From: Chiridota heheva
Taxonomy: Eukaryota > Echinodermata > Holothuroidea > Apodida > Chiridotidae
Assembly: GCA_020152595.1 (NCBI GenBank)
Contig: JAIGNY010003040.1
Location: forward strand, 62,001-126,000
Reading direction: 5' to 3'
DNA: 64,000 bases
Position 1 is the stretch's first letter; each line of letters opens with the position of its first letter. Positions 24,601 through 36,541 of the stretch are shown piece after piece. A program made the position numbers and the translations under genes. The notes beneath the pieces are model-generated. The model was not told the DNA's origin, did not search any database, and worked only from the letters and a program-made list of their open reading frames with translations.

Positions 24601-24965
24601 CTTTAAAGCAGCTACAATTGGTTTGCTTTCTCTATATTAGTTGAAGTAGTAATTGTGAGGTACTGAGAGGTAATCTGAAAAAAGGCAACTGTTCTCTTTC
24701 ATATAAAATAGACTTCTTTGACTCCTAAACTAATCCTTTAACCTGTGACATTGAGGTCTTATCAGGTTCACACTTAACTGCAGGGTCAAGTTAGAAGGCT
24801 GCTCTTGGATTTTGTTGCTAATTTTACTTTTATATCTTCTTTTCAGACAGTGTGCAGAGAAAGTTCAAAGAGCAGTCCCTAACTGAGCAGCAGATGAATA
24901 CTGTCATCAATTCAAAATGTGCGACATCCAGGCGTGGTCTAAAAAACATCGATAAACAAGAATGA
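18615..24965 (+). CDS. BEN-domain coiled-coil protein, five exons, apparently complete
   Basis: Exons: 18615-18798 (the donor could instead follow 18795, same phase), 21327-21896, 22277-22707, 23819-24053, 24847-24965. All junctions are GT-AG and in frame; the product is 512 aa. Residues 12-62 resemble the N-terminal module of invertebrate BEN proteins (CLLYWLIDQTTSIEPVSAI, AKWAGKKLFEAKIIMI). Residues about 147-236 form a coiled coil with a CKHC motif (LKEKVQELKAEVLRVKNKVE). Exon 3 has about twelve SSPAK/SSPEK repeats (residues about 290-350), basic and disordered. Residues 395-512 are the BEN domain: EICKGSGVFLSAHQLSFV, KPAIMIRKLMDCLFDIQTM, LDDRKIRAIKG, FKEQSLTEQQMNTVINSKC. BEN domains bind DNA or chromatin partners in the nucleus. 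The gene is head to head with a transposase and lies between palindromic arrays, so it may be a transposon-borne DNA-binding protein rather than a host gene. Intron 1 carries nested MITEs. Confidence 0.85.
19677..21028 (-). mobile_element. MITE with GACTCACC-rich ends, copy 2, interrupted by hAT copy C
   Basis: It starts CACCTGTCAATTGTATGACT, and the right end read in reverse is CACTTTTCAGTTGTATGACT. Without the hAT insertion it measures about 312 bp, matching copy 1 (319 bp) at 4868-5186, with the interior in the opposite orientation. It lies in intron 1 of the BEN gene. Confidence 0.8.
19837..20868 (+). mobile_element. hAT MITE copy C with perfect target duplication
   Basis: It starts TAGAGCTGTGACCGTTTAGG and ends ACGGTCACAGCTCTA. 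GTACAAAG lies at 19829-19836 and again at 20869-20876. At 1032 bp it is the longest copy here. The minus strand keeps a short frame (FERTNISELPGGGG, VVLKCFTAKY) shared with copy A. It is inserted into the GACTCACC-rich MITE in BEN intron 1, so it is younger than that MITE. Confidence 0.92.
22390..22575 (+). repeat. In-frame 15-18-bp coding repeat in BEN exon 3
   Basis: TCATCCCCAGCAAAG-like units, about twelve copies, encode SSPAKR/SSPEKW repeats. The unit length keeps frame, so copy number can change without breaking the protein. The lysine/proline-rich product is likely unstructured. Confidence 0.8.
22708..23818. other. BEN intron 3
   Basis: AT-rich intron of 1.1 kb. TTAAAGAAATAGTCCCTTGGG near 22767 is reminiscent of a T2-type end, but no partner was found. 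Nothing else recognised. Confidence 0.4.
24054..24846. other. BEN intron 4 with a MITE remnant
   Basis: The intron is AT-rich. A short remnant near 24690-24746 (CTCTTTCATATAAAATAGAC, CTAAACTAATCCTTTAA) matches the T2-like family seen at 4.4 kb and 46.1 kb. Confidence 0.55.
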
Positions 24966-25226
24966 AACTGCCAAATTATTTTTTTCTGACTAACCACCTT
25001 GCTCTTTATATTACCGTTTATGCCTTTTATTTTATAGAAATTTACCTTCCTTTTATACATGTTACCACCTTGCCACCTTGGACTTGGTTTTTATTGGACA
25101 TTATTTTTTCTTCAACACTATCGCCATTCACCTCTTTCCAGTTGTTTATAAAATAGAAAGTATATTTTTTTTTTAACAATTTTGTATATTTATAGTTTTT
25201 TGTAGAACAATGATGATCAGTGTTAA

Positions 25227-26262
25227 GTTTGGGCAATATTGAGTATTATGCAATATCGATATGCAAATTATATGACATCATACGTAAGTCGTATGTACTG
25301 TCCAGTGCAATATGTCATCTCGGCTCAAAAAAAAAGTAAAAACTCTTTGTACACAATTTATACATAACTCCTCCAATAAACACCCACTTTGCTTAAAAAT
25401 GTTCTTTCTTTGGTTTCTATCTCAAAAGATCAAGCACAGAAACATTGAAAAAGTTAAGGTTTTAGCATATTCTTTAAAAAAAAAAAAAATTGTTGTGGAA
25501 CTGGTACTAGGCCTACACTGTATGCATCACACAAATCGGCTCCAAATCTTTAAATTTCATCTCTCACTTTTCATTAATGTTCTACTTAAAAGGCATTATT
25601 TTGGTAGCATTTTATGGATCTCTAGACATTTAGAAGGCCATATATAACACATAATATCCAATTTCTAGTCTGCTTCAATCATCGCACAATTGTTGTCACT
25701 CGGAAGAAATGGTGGTAGATGTGTGTTAAGTACTGTGTGTAGTTACTGTACTACAGTGTACAGTATTTGATCGATCTGGCAAGACCAGGCTGTCACTTTT
25801 AGATTTTCTGCACTAACAAAATAATGAGAGAAACCTTAAATTTTTGTCAGTGATTTGTCAATTAATGACTGTTTGATATAATAATTCAGATTCAGTATTC
25901 CTTTTGAGGAAACTTATCACGATGTTTGGGGATTATGATTTTTTTGTTGTCTGAACATCATGAGCCATGTAAAAAGTTATTTAAAGTATTGCGCAATGCC
26001 TCTGTACTCCGTGTGTCAAGTTTTTTGTTCATGGAAGTATTGGGGTAATTGTTATCACAATATTGATGTTTTAATAAAGTTTAATCAGAACTGACTGCCT
26101 GAAACTGATATAAATAAAATTTATTAACTTTTTGTGGCTGTTTAATTAAAAATACTTGGATGTTTGATAGTCATGTGTAGCTTTTTAATAGTTCATGTAT
26201 AATTGTTCATTATTGAAAACATAATATCGATACGGGTCAATATCGAAATATATCGCCCAAGC
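25227..26262. mobile_element. Non-autonomous DNA transposon with TTAA flanks
   Basis: TTAA at 25223-25226 and 26263-26266 brackets ends GTTTGGGCAATATTG and, read in reverse from the right, GCTTGGGCGATATAT. Similar ATATCGATA words occur at both ends just inside. The 1.04-kb interior codes for nothing I recognise. TTAA targets are used by piggyBac and Kolobok elements; the ends do not decide which. Confidence 0.65.
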
Positions 26263-26807
26263 TTAATGAGTGTACACCTTTCCATTTCTAATCTATACAA
26301 AGCCTTGCAGCAGTTGATTTTTGGACATGGAATCTTAACTCTCTTTCGTGAAATCATCCAAAGTCTCTGGAGAGCCATTAACTTTCTTTAAAAACATTTT
26401 TGGTCATTTCTTTTAACTTAAACAGCCGATTAGATACAGTATGCTGTTATTTGAACTTTTCTTAATAATCATGACTCATGAGCATCCTTGTTAATAAGGC
26501 TTGGACATTGCCTCCACATAATCCTAACATTTTGTCCTAATCCTTATATGAATGTGACTTTTTTTTTTTATTCTTTTGATCAATAAACATGTTTCTTTAA
26601 TGACTGTTTCCTCTTTATTATTTTTTATTTGTCAATCAGGTAATAGATGTAGATTTATTCCCTATGAGGGGAGTGCAGTGGCTAGAAGTCGGGGTTCAAA
26701 CAAGACATTCCAGGTTTCATTTTTGGCCAAACATCTGTATTGCATCTGGACATGGCTATCCTCTGCTTGTTTCACGGAAACCAGGGCTATCAGCACATTT
26801 GTTTTAT

Positions 26808-27300
26808 GGACTACTAAGCTACCTACAAGCTAACTTTCTGCAAGCTAGTAGTTGGGAAACTTTGCAAGCTAACAACTAGCTGATGCAAAGTTGCAAAATG
26901 TTACCTTGGAAGCTAACAATCCGCAAGCATGCAATTTGCCATCTAGCAAATAGCTTAGGTAAAATGTTAGCTTGCGCTAGAATAGCTTATACAAAATGCT
27001 AGCTTGCGCTAGCTTGCGCTAGCTTGTGCAAGGTAGTATTTGGAACAATTTTAAGCTTGCAAGCTAACAATTTGTACAACAGCCAAAATGTTAAGAGGCC
27101 AATTGGTGCTTGCCTCTTAGCTTGACTAGCTTACTAGCATAAGGTAGTATTTGGAACAGATGAAAACATCCTGGATTTGTCAAGATGTTAGCTAGGTTGC
27201 AAGATGTTATAGGTTGCAAGATGTTAGTACATACAAGATGTTGTACAAGGTTGCAATATGTTGGTTAGATTACAAGATGTTACCCAAGGTTGCAATTTTT
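26808..27300. repeat. Diverged AGCTTGC/GCAAGCT array (right array, inner part)
   Basis: AATGTTAGCTTGCGCTAG, AATGCTAGCTTGCGCTAG, TTGCAAGCTAACA and related words recur irregularly. Several are the reverse complement of the left-array unit, so the array mostly faces the left one, though some units are in direct orientation. The outer third (from about 27185) changes to GGTTGCAAGATGTTA units. It is more decayed than the left array. Confidence 0.7.
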
Positions 27301-29170
27301 ATATACTGATTACAGTTGAGATGGTCTTGACAGAAAAACCAAAATGTAAGATAATCCAGATGAAACTGGATTTGTTTATAGTCTGATAATTACAAAGTAC
27401 CCCTTTATATAAACAAATTCTTGACAGAAAAATATAATCCATGAAATAGTCTTATATAACAGGGGTGCAACAATAGGGTGGGTAAACCTCATGGGCCCTG
27501 AGCAAAAACCGAGATTTTAGGGGCCCCGAGCAATGACACTGTGATATATTTGTTATGGGGCCCTGAATGCTAAATTCCCCATGGGCCCCCAGATCTCTAG
27601 TGAACCTCTGGATCTTTAACTCTCCTCTAAACTAGGCCTAAGTTTAGAATTGATCAGGTTATTTGAATAAATGTTCATACGCACTGCTTGTGCCCTTATG
27701 TTAATTTCTAGTATAGATCATATTGGACCATGAAATTTTACAAAGGAATCAGATATAAGACTTAAAAATAGGAAGCAGTGTTTTTTTTTTTAATTGTGCA
27801 ATGACATTAAACAGTCACAAAATGAAAAAAAGTCAATGATTGGTCGTCTGTCGCTGAACACCCATACGTGCATGAGCATGCCTACTTGATTGCCACTTTT
27901 TCTCTGAGGCGCTGCGCCAATTTGAGTGTCACTCTTCGACACGGCATATAACAGAGAACTAATGGCTACACCAAGCAGTAGGACAATGATTACTTCATTA
28001 GATATTCATTTAATATTCTATTGCATGTTGCCATTTTTGTGATCAGGTAGGCTTTTCGGGAAACTGTTCCATTAGTTTCACGGATTTCTTATGCATATGA
28101 GTATGAAGTTAGGCCCATTGGCCCATTGCGCCCACTTGTAAATAAACTGTCAATCTCCACAAAAATTTGAACGATCTTTGTAAAGAATTGGAACAGAAAA
28201 AAGAAAAAAAAATGGCCAAATTCATGATGATGGGACCCTCTTATTAATCAAATGTTGAACTTCATATATATCAAACTCAATTACTTGCAATCTACACCCC
28301 CTTCAGATTCCTACCCAACCCTTCATTGTGTCCACCTCCCTACTCTCTCTGCCTCTAGAAAAGGGTACAGTACAGTTGTGTGAAGGTTTGTTATTATCAA
28401 GTGGGCATTGGTGGGATTTTATGGGGCAAAAGGAACACTTTCTCCGAATTTGTATCTTTTGTATGGTGATGTTTTTGCATCTAAGCGTGATTTTTACCAC
28501 TGCCCCCCACTTTTGATCGGTAAATCTGCTCATGCCCTCCTCCAATCTATGTAGACTCAAGTTACATTCAGAAGTGAGGCTTTGGAAGTCCCCAGGGGCG
28601 CAACAATAGGGTGGGAAGAGTGGGTAAACCCCACAGACCCAGAGCAAAAACGAGATTTGAGGGGACCCTTAGCAATGACACTGCGATATGTTTGTTATGG
28701 GGCCCGAACGCTAAATTCCCCATGGGCCCCCAGACCTCTACTTTTACCTCTTTATATATACACTGTATCACAGGCTATGACAGCTCTCACCTCTGAGCTT
28801 GATGTGTGCAGAAATTAATAACCATGAGATGGCTAACTTTTATTAGACTTGGTATAAATGACGTCATGATCTTTTGCTTATTACTTAGTTGATGCCTTTG
28901 TGTAATTGTATCTTTTTCTTACTATTTGCTTAATAATACACTTCTAGAGCAACTATTTTTTTCCAAACTATAGGAGTGCACATAGAATTTGCATTATGGG
29001 TAATCTCGAGTAAGGTTATCTCTCCTAATGTTTGTGCTCTGTAAAAGTAAAGGTTTTTTATCTTTAAAAGATGGTGATTACTCGGAATGGTAATGGGAAA
29101 CAGTTCACTTATTTTCATGGATCTGTGCAAGTAACATTATTGCATGTCTGTGTAATATACATGCAGAGAA
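27301..29170. repeat. Two direct copies of a 150-bp repeat 1.1 kb apart
   Basis: GGGGTGCAACAATAGGGTGG at 27462 and GGGGCGCAACAATAGGGTGG at 28594 each start about 150 bp of similar sequence ending near CCCCATGGGCCCCCAGA (27600, 28735). Both are in the same orientation. The DNA between and around them has no gene I can see. They may be the ends of one element or two independent copies, and they separate the two right-hand AGCTTGC arrays. Confidence 0.65.
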
Positions 29171-29174
29171 GCAA

Positions 29175-29465
29175 TTCAAATTGTGAAAAGCTAACATTTT
29201 AAGCTTGCGTAAGCTGGCCACAAGCTAGTGTTTAGAAGAAATAAAGCTTGCTAGCCCAGTGCAAGCTAGCAAACACTCTATGCAATTAAGCTTGGTAAGC
29301 TAACATATGTTGTTTTGCTAGCAAGGTTGCAGTACCTTGCAGCAAGGTAGCAGTACCTTGCTGCAAGGTAGCAATAGCTTGCTGCAAGGTAGCAGTAGCT
29401 TGCTGCAAGATAGTAGTAGCTTGCTGCAAGCTGAGGATGCTGCACAAGCTAGATTTTTCTGTTTG
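29175..29465. repeat. AGCTTGCTGCAAG array (right array, outer part)
   Basis: Units such as AGCTTGCTGCAAGGTAGCAGT recur from 29320 to 29440, preceded by scattered TAAGCTTGCGTAAGCT words. The outer edge, CAAGCTAGATTTTTCTGT (to 29471), is the reverse complement of the left-array edge apart from one extra base and small differences. Confidence 0.8.
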
Positions 29466-29607
29466 GGAGTTAATGACAAAATTAATACTTTTTCTTCAAA
29501 ATTTCTTAAAAGTCTTGTAAAAATATTTCCCCATATTATACACATGCATGCTTTTTGCATGGTGGCTTCCCTGCTTATAGAGCTCAGTCTTTCCATATAG
29601 GTTCTCT

Positions 29608-30785
29608 GAATGATCGTGGTGTTTATTTATCACATCTGGATGATCAGGGTGTTTATTCATCTCAATGAGTCTGGATGATCAGGGTGTTTATTTATCTCAT
29701 CTAGGTGATCAGGGTGTTTATTCATCCCATCTAGGTGATCAGGGTGTTTATTCATCCCATCTAGGTGATCAGGGTGTTTATTCATCCCATCTAGGTGATC
29801 ATGGTGTTTATTCATCCCATCTAGGTGATCAGGGTGTTCATTCATCCCATCTAGGTGATCAGGGTGTTTATTCAACCCATCTAGGTGATCAGGGTGTGTA
29901 TTCATCCCATCTAGGTGATCAGGGTAGGGTGTTCATTCATCCCATCTAGGTGATCAGGGTGTTTTGTTTATTCTTTTCATCTGGATGATCATAGTGTTTA
30001 TTCATCTCATTTAGATGATCAGGGTGTTTATTCATCCCATCTAGGTGATCAAGGTGTTTTGTTTATTCATCTCATCTGGATGATCATGGTGTTTATTCAT
30101 CTCATCTAGATGATCATAGTGTTTATTCATCCCATCTTGGTGATCATGGTGTTTATTCATCCCATCTAGGTGATCATGGTGTTTATTCATCCCATCTAGG
30201 TGATCAGGGTGTTTATTCATCCCATCTAGGTGATCAGGGTGTTTATTTATCCATCTGGATGATCATGGTGTTTATTCATCAGATGGTGTTTTATTCATCC
30301 CATCTGGATGATCATGGTGTTTATTTATCTCATCTGGATGGTTATGGTGTTTGCATCCCATCTAGGTGATCATGGTGTTTATTCATCCCATCTAGGTGAT
30401 CAGGGTGCTTATTGATCCCATCTAGGTGATCAGGGTGCTTATTGATCCCATCTAGGTGATCAGGGTGTTTATTCATCCCATCTGGATGATCATAGTGTTT
30501 ATTCATCTCATCTAGGTGATCATGGTGTTTATTCATCTCATCTAAATGATCATAGTGTTTATTCATCCCATCTGGATGATCATAGTGCTTATTCATCTCA
30601 TCTAGGTGATCATGGTGTTTATTCATCTCATCTAAATGATCATAGTGTTTATTCATCCCATCTAGGTGATCATGGTGTTTATTCATCTCACCTGGATGAT
30701 CATGGTGCTTATTTATCACATCTAGATGACATTGGTGTTTTTTCATCACATCATAATGATCATGGTGTGTTTATTCATCTCATTT
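29608..30785. repeat. 30-bp minisatellite with TGATCA core, about 38 copies
   Basis: The unit is GATCAGGGTGTTTATTCATC followed by CCATCTAGGT. Some units are shortened or have GTTTTGTTTATTC insertions. GATCATGG variants dominate the right half. Open frames through it are artefacts of the 30-bp period. It ends 82 bp before a KCNT exon. Confidence 0.95.
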
Positions 30786-30866
30786 CTATGTTTCTCTGTC
30801 AGGTTACAAAGAAATGTTACCCTGTTGAAAAAAAAGCTCAACTATTTTGTTTCTTGTTTCTTGCAG

Positions 30867-30946
30867 GGTACGGGTTGAATTTTTTGTGAATGAACAGTCT
30901 TTCAAGGAGCGTCTACAATTGTACTTCATCAAAAACCAGAGATCGA
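30867..30946 (+). CDS. KCNT (Slo2) potassium channel, exon for the pre-S1 cytoplasmic segment
   Basis: The acceptor is TTCTTGCAG|G and the donor A|GTAAGT. The 80-bp exon enters with one base completing a codon and leaves in phase 1. It encodes [16 protein letters not shown] then [10 protein letters not shown], closely matching vertebrate KCNT1/KCNT2 just before S1 ([23 protein letters not shown]). KCNT proteins form tetrameric sodium-activated potassium channels in the plasma membrane. The N-terminal exon(s) upstream were not identified in the window. Confidence 0.95.
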
Positions 30947-31984
30947 GTAAGTTCAACTTCTTTTTATTTCAGTACCATTTTACATAGTGTAGTAGTACGT
31001 CTCTTATAAAGTCGTTTTGTTTGTTTATTATTAAAAATGCTTGTTTTATCAATAACTGTTCTATAAAAGCAAAAGCATAGCTGCTAGACTTTTTTTGCAG
31101 GGGGTGGGAGGGGGGCAAAGACATAAAAATAATTCATTCTGAATTTAAGCTTCCTTCTCTCCCATTTCCAAAAATTATCAGGAGAAATTCTGAAGTCTTG
31201 AGGACAAACTTTGAAAATTTTGTGCAAAATTCAGGATATTTTGAGGAAAACCTTCGGGAGTTTTGAGGAAAAAGTAAGATAATTTGAGAAAAAACTTCGG
31301 GAATTTTGAGAGATAAAAATTGGAAATTTGTTAACTCTAAACAGCTAAATAGGCCTAATATCGGTTTTCAAAAATTTAATGATCCTTTTTGCCGAAATGG
31401 CTGGTATACAACTCTGATCTCTTAAGACCAGTCGCTTTCAAAAGGATTACCAAAAGAATCAAACATACTGAATTCCTATTGTGCAAAATTTCTGACTTTT
31501 TGAAATTTTTTAGAGGGGTAGCAAATGCCCCTTCTTCCCCCTCCCCTTTTAGCTACACAACTGTATAAAAGTGTGATTTGACAACAATGCTAAACATAAT
31601 ACAAATTCAATCAATCTTAAACCAAATTTGAAAATGCTTTTTGTGACAAGATCCTCATGAATTTTAATCTATTCAAAAGTGGAATTAAACAACAATACTG
31701 TCCATTGAAGTGGGGAAAATCCTTGCTCCCCTCCATCACTGTTGTAAGTCGCAAGTTCCCTACTTTCTTGCAAAAGTGCAAAACATTGAAAGGTGGTAGG
31801 TAGGAGGGGGAAATAACAACTAAAATTATATCAGGGATTTTGTCTCAACACTGTTGGCTGTGTTAGGAGTTGGGATACAAAACATTATATGTACAGATCC
31901 TATGAAATGAAAAACAATTGAACAAACTTCATTCTCACATTAAAAATCATCCAAATATTCTGACATTTGAAACACAAAATATCT
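30947..31984. other. KCNT intron, proximal part
   Basis: No gene or clear repeat. A short block of repeated TTTGAGGAAAA-type words lies at 31200-31320. Confidence 0.4.
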
Positions 31985-32280
31985 ATACATAGTTTTAATT
32001 AATTACATCATTATTCATCACATCATTATTCACCACATCATTATTTATTATTCATCATCATTCATCACATCATGATTCATCACATCATTATTCATTCACA
32101 TCATTATTTTTATCATTTATCTCATCACATTTATTTCATCTCATCATTATTCATCTCATCAGTTTAATCATCTCATCAGTTTATTCATCTCATCTAGTTT
32201 ATTCATCTCATCTGATTATGGCATTTATTCATCCCATCTGGATGATTGTGGTGTTTATTAATCCCATTTAGGTGATCAGG
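31985..32280. repeat. Degenerate CATCATTATTCATCACAT repeats
   Basis: Irregular ATTCATCACATCATT units pass into ATTCATCTCATC and end in GGTGATCAGGGT, the same vocabulary as the 30-bp minisatellite upstream of the exon. The exon at 30867 therefore sits between two parts of a related array. Confidence 0.7.
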
Positions 32281-32281
32281 G

Positions 32282-32690
<409 letters not shown>

Positions 32691-34340
32691 GTCCTGATAT
32701 GTAATACAAAACAATTGTCACCATTTGGGTTTTAATATTGCAACATTTTCTTTTTACAACTTTTATATACCATATAATTCATGATAAATGCCCCCCTCTA
32801 ATAAACGCCTCCCCATGTTTTTTTTTTTTTTTTGCAGTGACAATTATAAAGTCACACATAAATTGATCGGTAATATAGTAATAATAAATACACAGTGTGA
32901 TTTAACATTAGGCTTTAGCCAAAATTTGTTTAAAAACTAAAACTGCCCAAAAAAAACATAATCAAAGAGTTAAAATTGTTATGCACACTGAGAAGTGACT
33001 AAAATGTTACTCAACGAGCAAAATTAATCGTGCCAAAAATGGAAAGAGATCAGAAAATAAAATGAATAAAATGTTTCAACAGAGGTAAAGTTCAGCATAG
33101 TTAGGAACCGATTGCAGCCATTTCGAAGAGGTGGGTGATGGCATACTTTTAAAATTTCTTACAGTCAGAATGAAGCTCTAGTTCTGGTTTACGGCAAAAT
33201 ACACAGGAGAGGTGGGTTTAATCATAATGAAAGTGTTACCATTTCTTTACTTCTAGACTATCGTACTAAAGAAATCATTTTTCATGATTTAGAAAGCCAA
33301 ATTGAAGCATTTCAGTCAAGGGGGTCTAAACATTTCATATACTATTTGAGCAATTTTTTTTTCTTTTTCCGTGGTTCCCTACATTTAAATTTAATCTCCA
33401 ATAAAGGCCCCTGGTTTTGAAAATGTAACTCCCCGCAGCGTGTATTAGTTAATATTTGGAAAACATTTTAAAATTATATCTATTTTATTGAAGACCTTTT
33501 GCAGAACTGTTGTTATTTGTATTTAAGATTATAATTATAAAAAAAAAGAGGGAAAGTGTACATTTTGCTCTTATGTACAAGAAAAGCTTTGAGATGTCAA
33601 GTAAATTCCAAACATGGTTTGAAAGCAAGGCAGTGGATTTATCCTATTTCAGCTGTGAAATTGTGTAAGCTAATTGGCTGCTTGATGGGGTAGGGACAAG
33701 GAAGGGATTACCGCTATATATTTATTGGAGTTTGAAACCTTTTTCAAATATGTCTGCTAATGAAGGTGCATGCACTATGGCTAATCACCTGTTTACACAC
33801 ACTACTGGGTGATTAACTTGGGTAACCAACCTTCAAAGGTAATGGAAAACAAAGTTAGTATAAACATTAGCACCACTGTAGCTAAATGTAATTATTCTCC
33901 CCATATGTTACGCACCCTCCTGTGCTAAAAAAATAATACTTCATTTGCAAGTATCTTAATATGTAGTAGACATAAGTCTTATTAATGCACACACATTCAA
34001 TTTTATCAAAAAAGAATGAAACAATTGTAATTCACAAAAGTAATATTGTCCAGGCAGTGTGCTAAGATGAAGTGTGCAACCATGCATGTCATTTTTATAA
34101 CCACATGTTTTTATTGTGAGAAGAAAAACAGACCAGGTGGTATAACTAGCTATATAGCCAATTAGATTAGTGGTGAAGGGCTGCATGTTTTGGTTGAATA
34201 ATCCATTTAATTAAGGCATCTTGGTAAATAGAGCATGTTTGTGTTTAAAAGACTAGGAACATGTAGAATTGATTTTATATGCAGTACATTCTGAGTATTG
34301 CAATCTTCAAAAGTGCAGAAACCAAAAGTAGTTTCAGAGA
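32691..34340. other. KCNT intron, no recognised feature
   Basis: AT-rich; T-runs near 32819 and 33355. No gene or bounded repeat recognised. Confidence 0.4.
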
Positions 34341-34344
34341 TGAC

Positions 34345-34560
34345 ATTTCAAAGCTTGCAGAGTTGACACCAAAGTTCAAGAGTTGAAATGTCCAAGTTTC
34401 AGTAGATGACATATCATAATTGCAAGAGTCGACATATAATTGCAAGAGTTGACATATCATAATTGCAAGAGTTGACATATCATAATTCCAGTAACATATT
34501 AACATTTCAAGTTGACATATCAAAGTTTCAAGAGTCAACATATCATGATTAGATAAAGAA
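34345..34560. repeat. 23-bp minisatellite, array 1
   Basis: Units of the type GACATATCATAATTGCAAGA recur, then a tail containing CAGTAACATATTAACATTTC and AGTTGACATATCAAAG. The tail (about 64 bp) is identical to the end of array 2 at 36830-36893. Confidence 0.85.
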
Positions 34561-34619
34561 AAAAGGCTACTAATTACAATGGATAGATCAGTGTTGATAA
34601 ACATCAGCAAAAATATGAA

Positions 34620-34775
34620 ATTAGGCCTATCTCCAATATAGGCCTATCTCAAAGGCCTCTCAATATAGGTAGGCCTATCTCCAGCCTATCTCAATATAGG
34701 CCTATCTCAATATCAATATAGGCCTATCTAATATCATAGGCCTATCTCCAATATAGCCTATCTAACCAATATAGG
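34620..34775. repeat. Short tandem repeat of TAGGCCTATCTCCAATA
   Basis: About eight imperfect units with lengths of 14-24 bp. Confidence 0.8.
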
Positions 34776-36540
34776 CCTATACATTTTGTTACACTTTTTA
34801 TATAGCAGGTAAAAATATATTATAAAATGGGCAAGTTACAACACACTTTGCCATGTTGTTGTTTACAATTTTAGCAAGTTCTTTTTGCATGTATGGACTT
34901 ATAACTGAACCATGCAAGAATTTATTGTTTTAATTTCCAAAAAAGCATCCAAATAAACTATGAAATAAGCAATATTTTATCAATTTAGTCAAGTTTTCTT
35001 GCTTATTTTGCCATGTCATTGGTGCCAAAAATAGTTCTTACCTTCATACCTTGATGGTCAATTGCATTATTATCCACAATAATTGGGTTTGCTGGAGACT
35101 ATATCTTGTCAAGCCAGTTATGTTTGTCCTGAGAGTTCTGTTGGTCTTCAAGAATAGGTGCATTTATTTGAGTCTGCCATAAAAAGGGATCAGGGCAATT
35201 GCCAACTGGTCAGTTTCTTCTGTTACTCTGAAAACAATTCAACAAGGTCTGTTGGAAAAAACAAATTTATCAAATATAGAAATATTTAGTAAGCTACTTG
35301 TAATACTTCAACCAAGTGATTGGAAAACCTTATCAAATATGCTCTGATATATTAATCTTTCACCCATTCCTCTACCATTCCATCCCTAGGAAAGCACCAG
35401 GTTTGGCATGAGGATAGATAGCCCCCTCAAATTTCAATGATAACCTTTAAATCCCAATCTTACTGATATCCTCTCAAATACCAATAATACTGCCCCTCCC
35501 ACCCCTCACCCCTAAAAAATCCCATTTTGAGTAATAACATTTATACTGAACATTATCAAATAGGCCATGAATGTAATATTAATGTCTTTTTAACTGTCTG
35601 GAACCTAATCCTCTCTGCAATAGATACCAGCTTCCATTAAAACAAATTAGTTTTCTCTACAATTATGACTGCAAATACAATTGCCTTTTCTGGTCTTTTG
35701 AACTAATTATGCTCTAAATTCTCTGATCTCAAAATTAACTTAGTTGAACTTCTTGTCTACATTCTCTGCATTAATGATCTCAGATAACTCTTTGAAATTT
35801 TTCAGCTCTTTGGCCTAATTACTGTTTGATTGCCATACATACTTCCAAAATTTAACTAAGATTGAGGAAATCCTAAGTTTGTTTTAAAAACATGTTTATC
35901 ATACAAAATAATAGATTGTATAGAAAGATAAAGAAAATGAACTTACATTTTAGCAGAAATCACTACCTGACTCCTGTAGACTATGCTAATAACATTTGCT
36001 AGTTTAACAGTATATGCCTAAAATGGCATCTCTCTGGTTTTAAATTTAATAATCCTGTGTTTTCATTTGGCTAACAGGATAACACTTCCTTCAACTTGTG
36101 GGCATGATAGAAATCTGATGTCAGTGAACTTTCATTTAAACACAGTGTTGCTTGTATAACCATGGAGCATTGAGATGGAAAGATAATTTTTATTTTTTTA
36201 GTAAAGAAAAAGTAAGAAAACTTGAGTATTAGGAATCTCTTAAATACTGTATACTCTAAATACTGTAAGGAGATTACATAAAGGTTGTACACAAGCCATT
36301 TGTAACAGAGAAGTGGTTTATAGCTTGGGTTAATACAGAAATGGAATGGATTAAAAGAGGGAAGAGCCATGCTGAGTTCAGTTAAATGCAACATTGGGGA
36401 TGAGACATACAACATCATGGGGCCAATTAAATTAGTCATGAAGGGAGAGGAATCAACATGGCAGGGGGTTGTAAGGGTGAATTTAATGCCATTTTAATTA
36501 GCACCACTGAGTCAACATAAGTAGCTTCTGAACAAAAATG
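34776..36540. other. KCNT intron, no recognised feature
   Basis: AT-rich; no coding or repeat structure recognised apart from the flanking arrays. Confidence 0.4.
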
Positions 36541-36541
36541 G

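Noticed and set aside
29657-30749. MNKHPDHLDG repeat frame on the minus strand
   Set aside because: Product of the 30-bp minisatellite; no start context, splice sites or homology.
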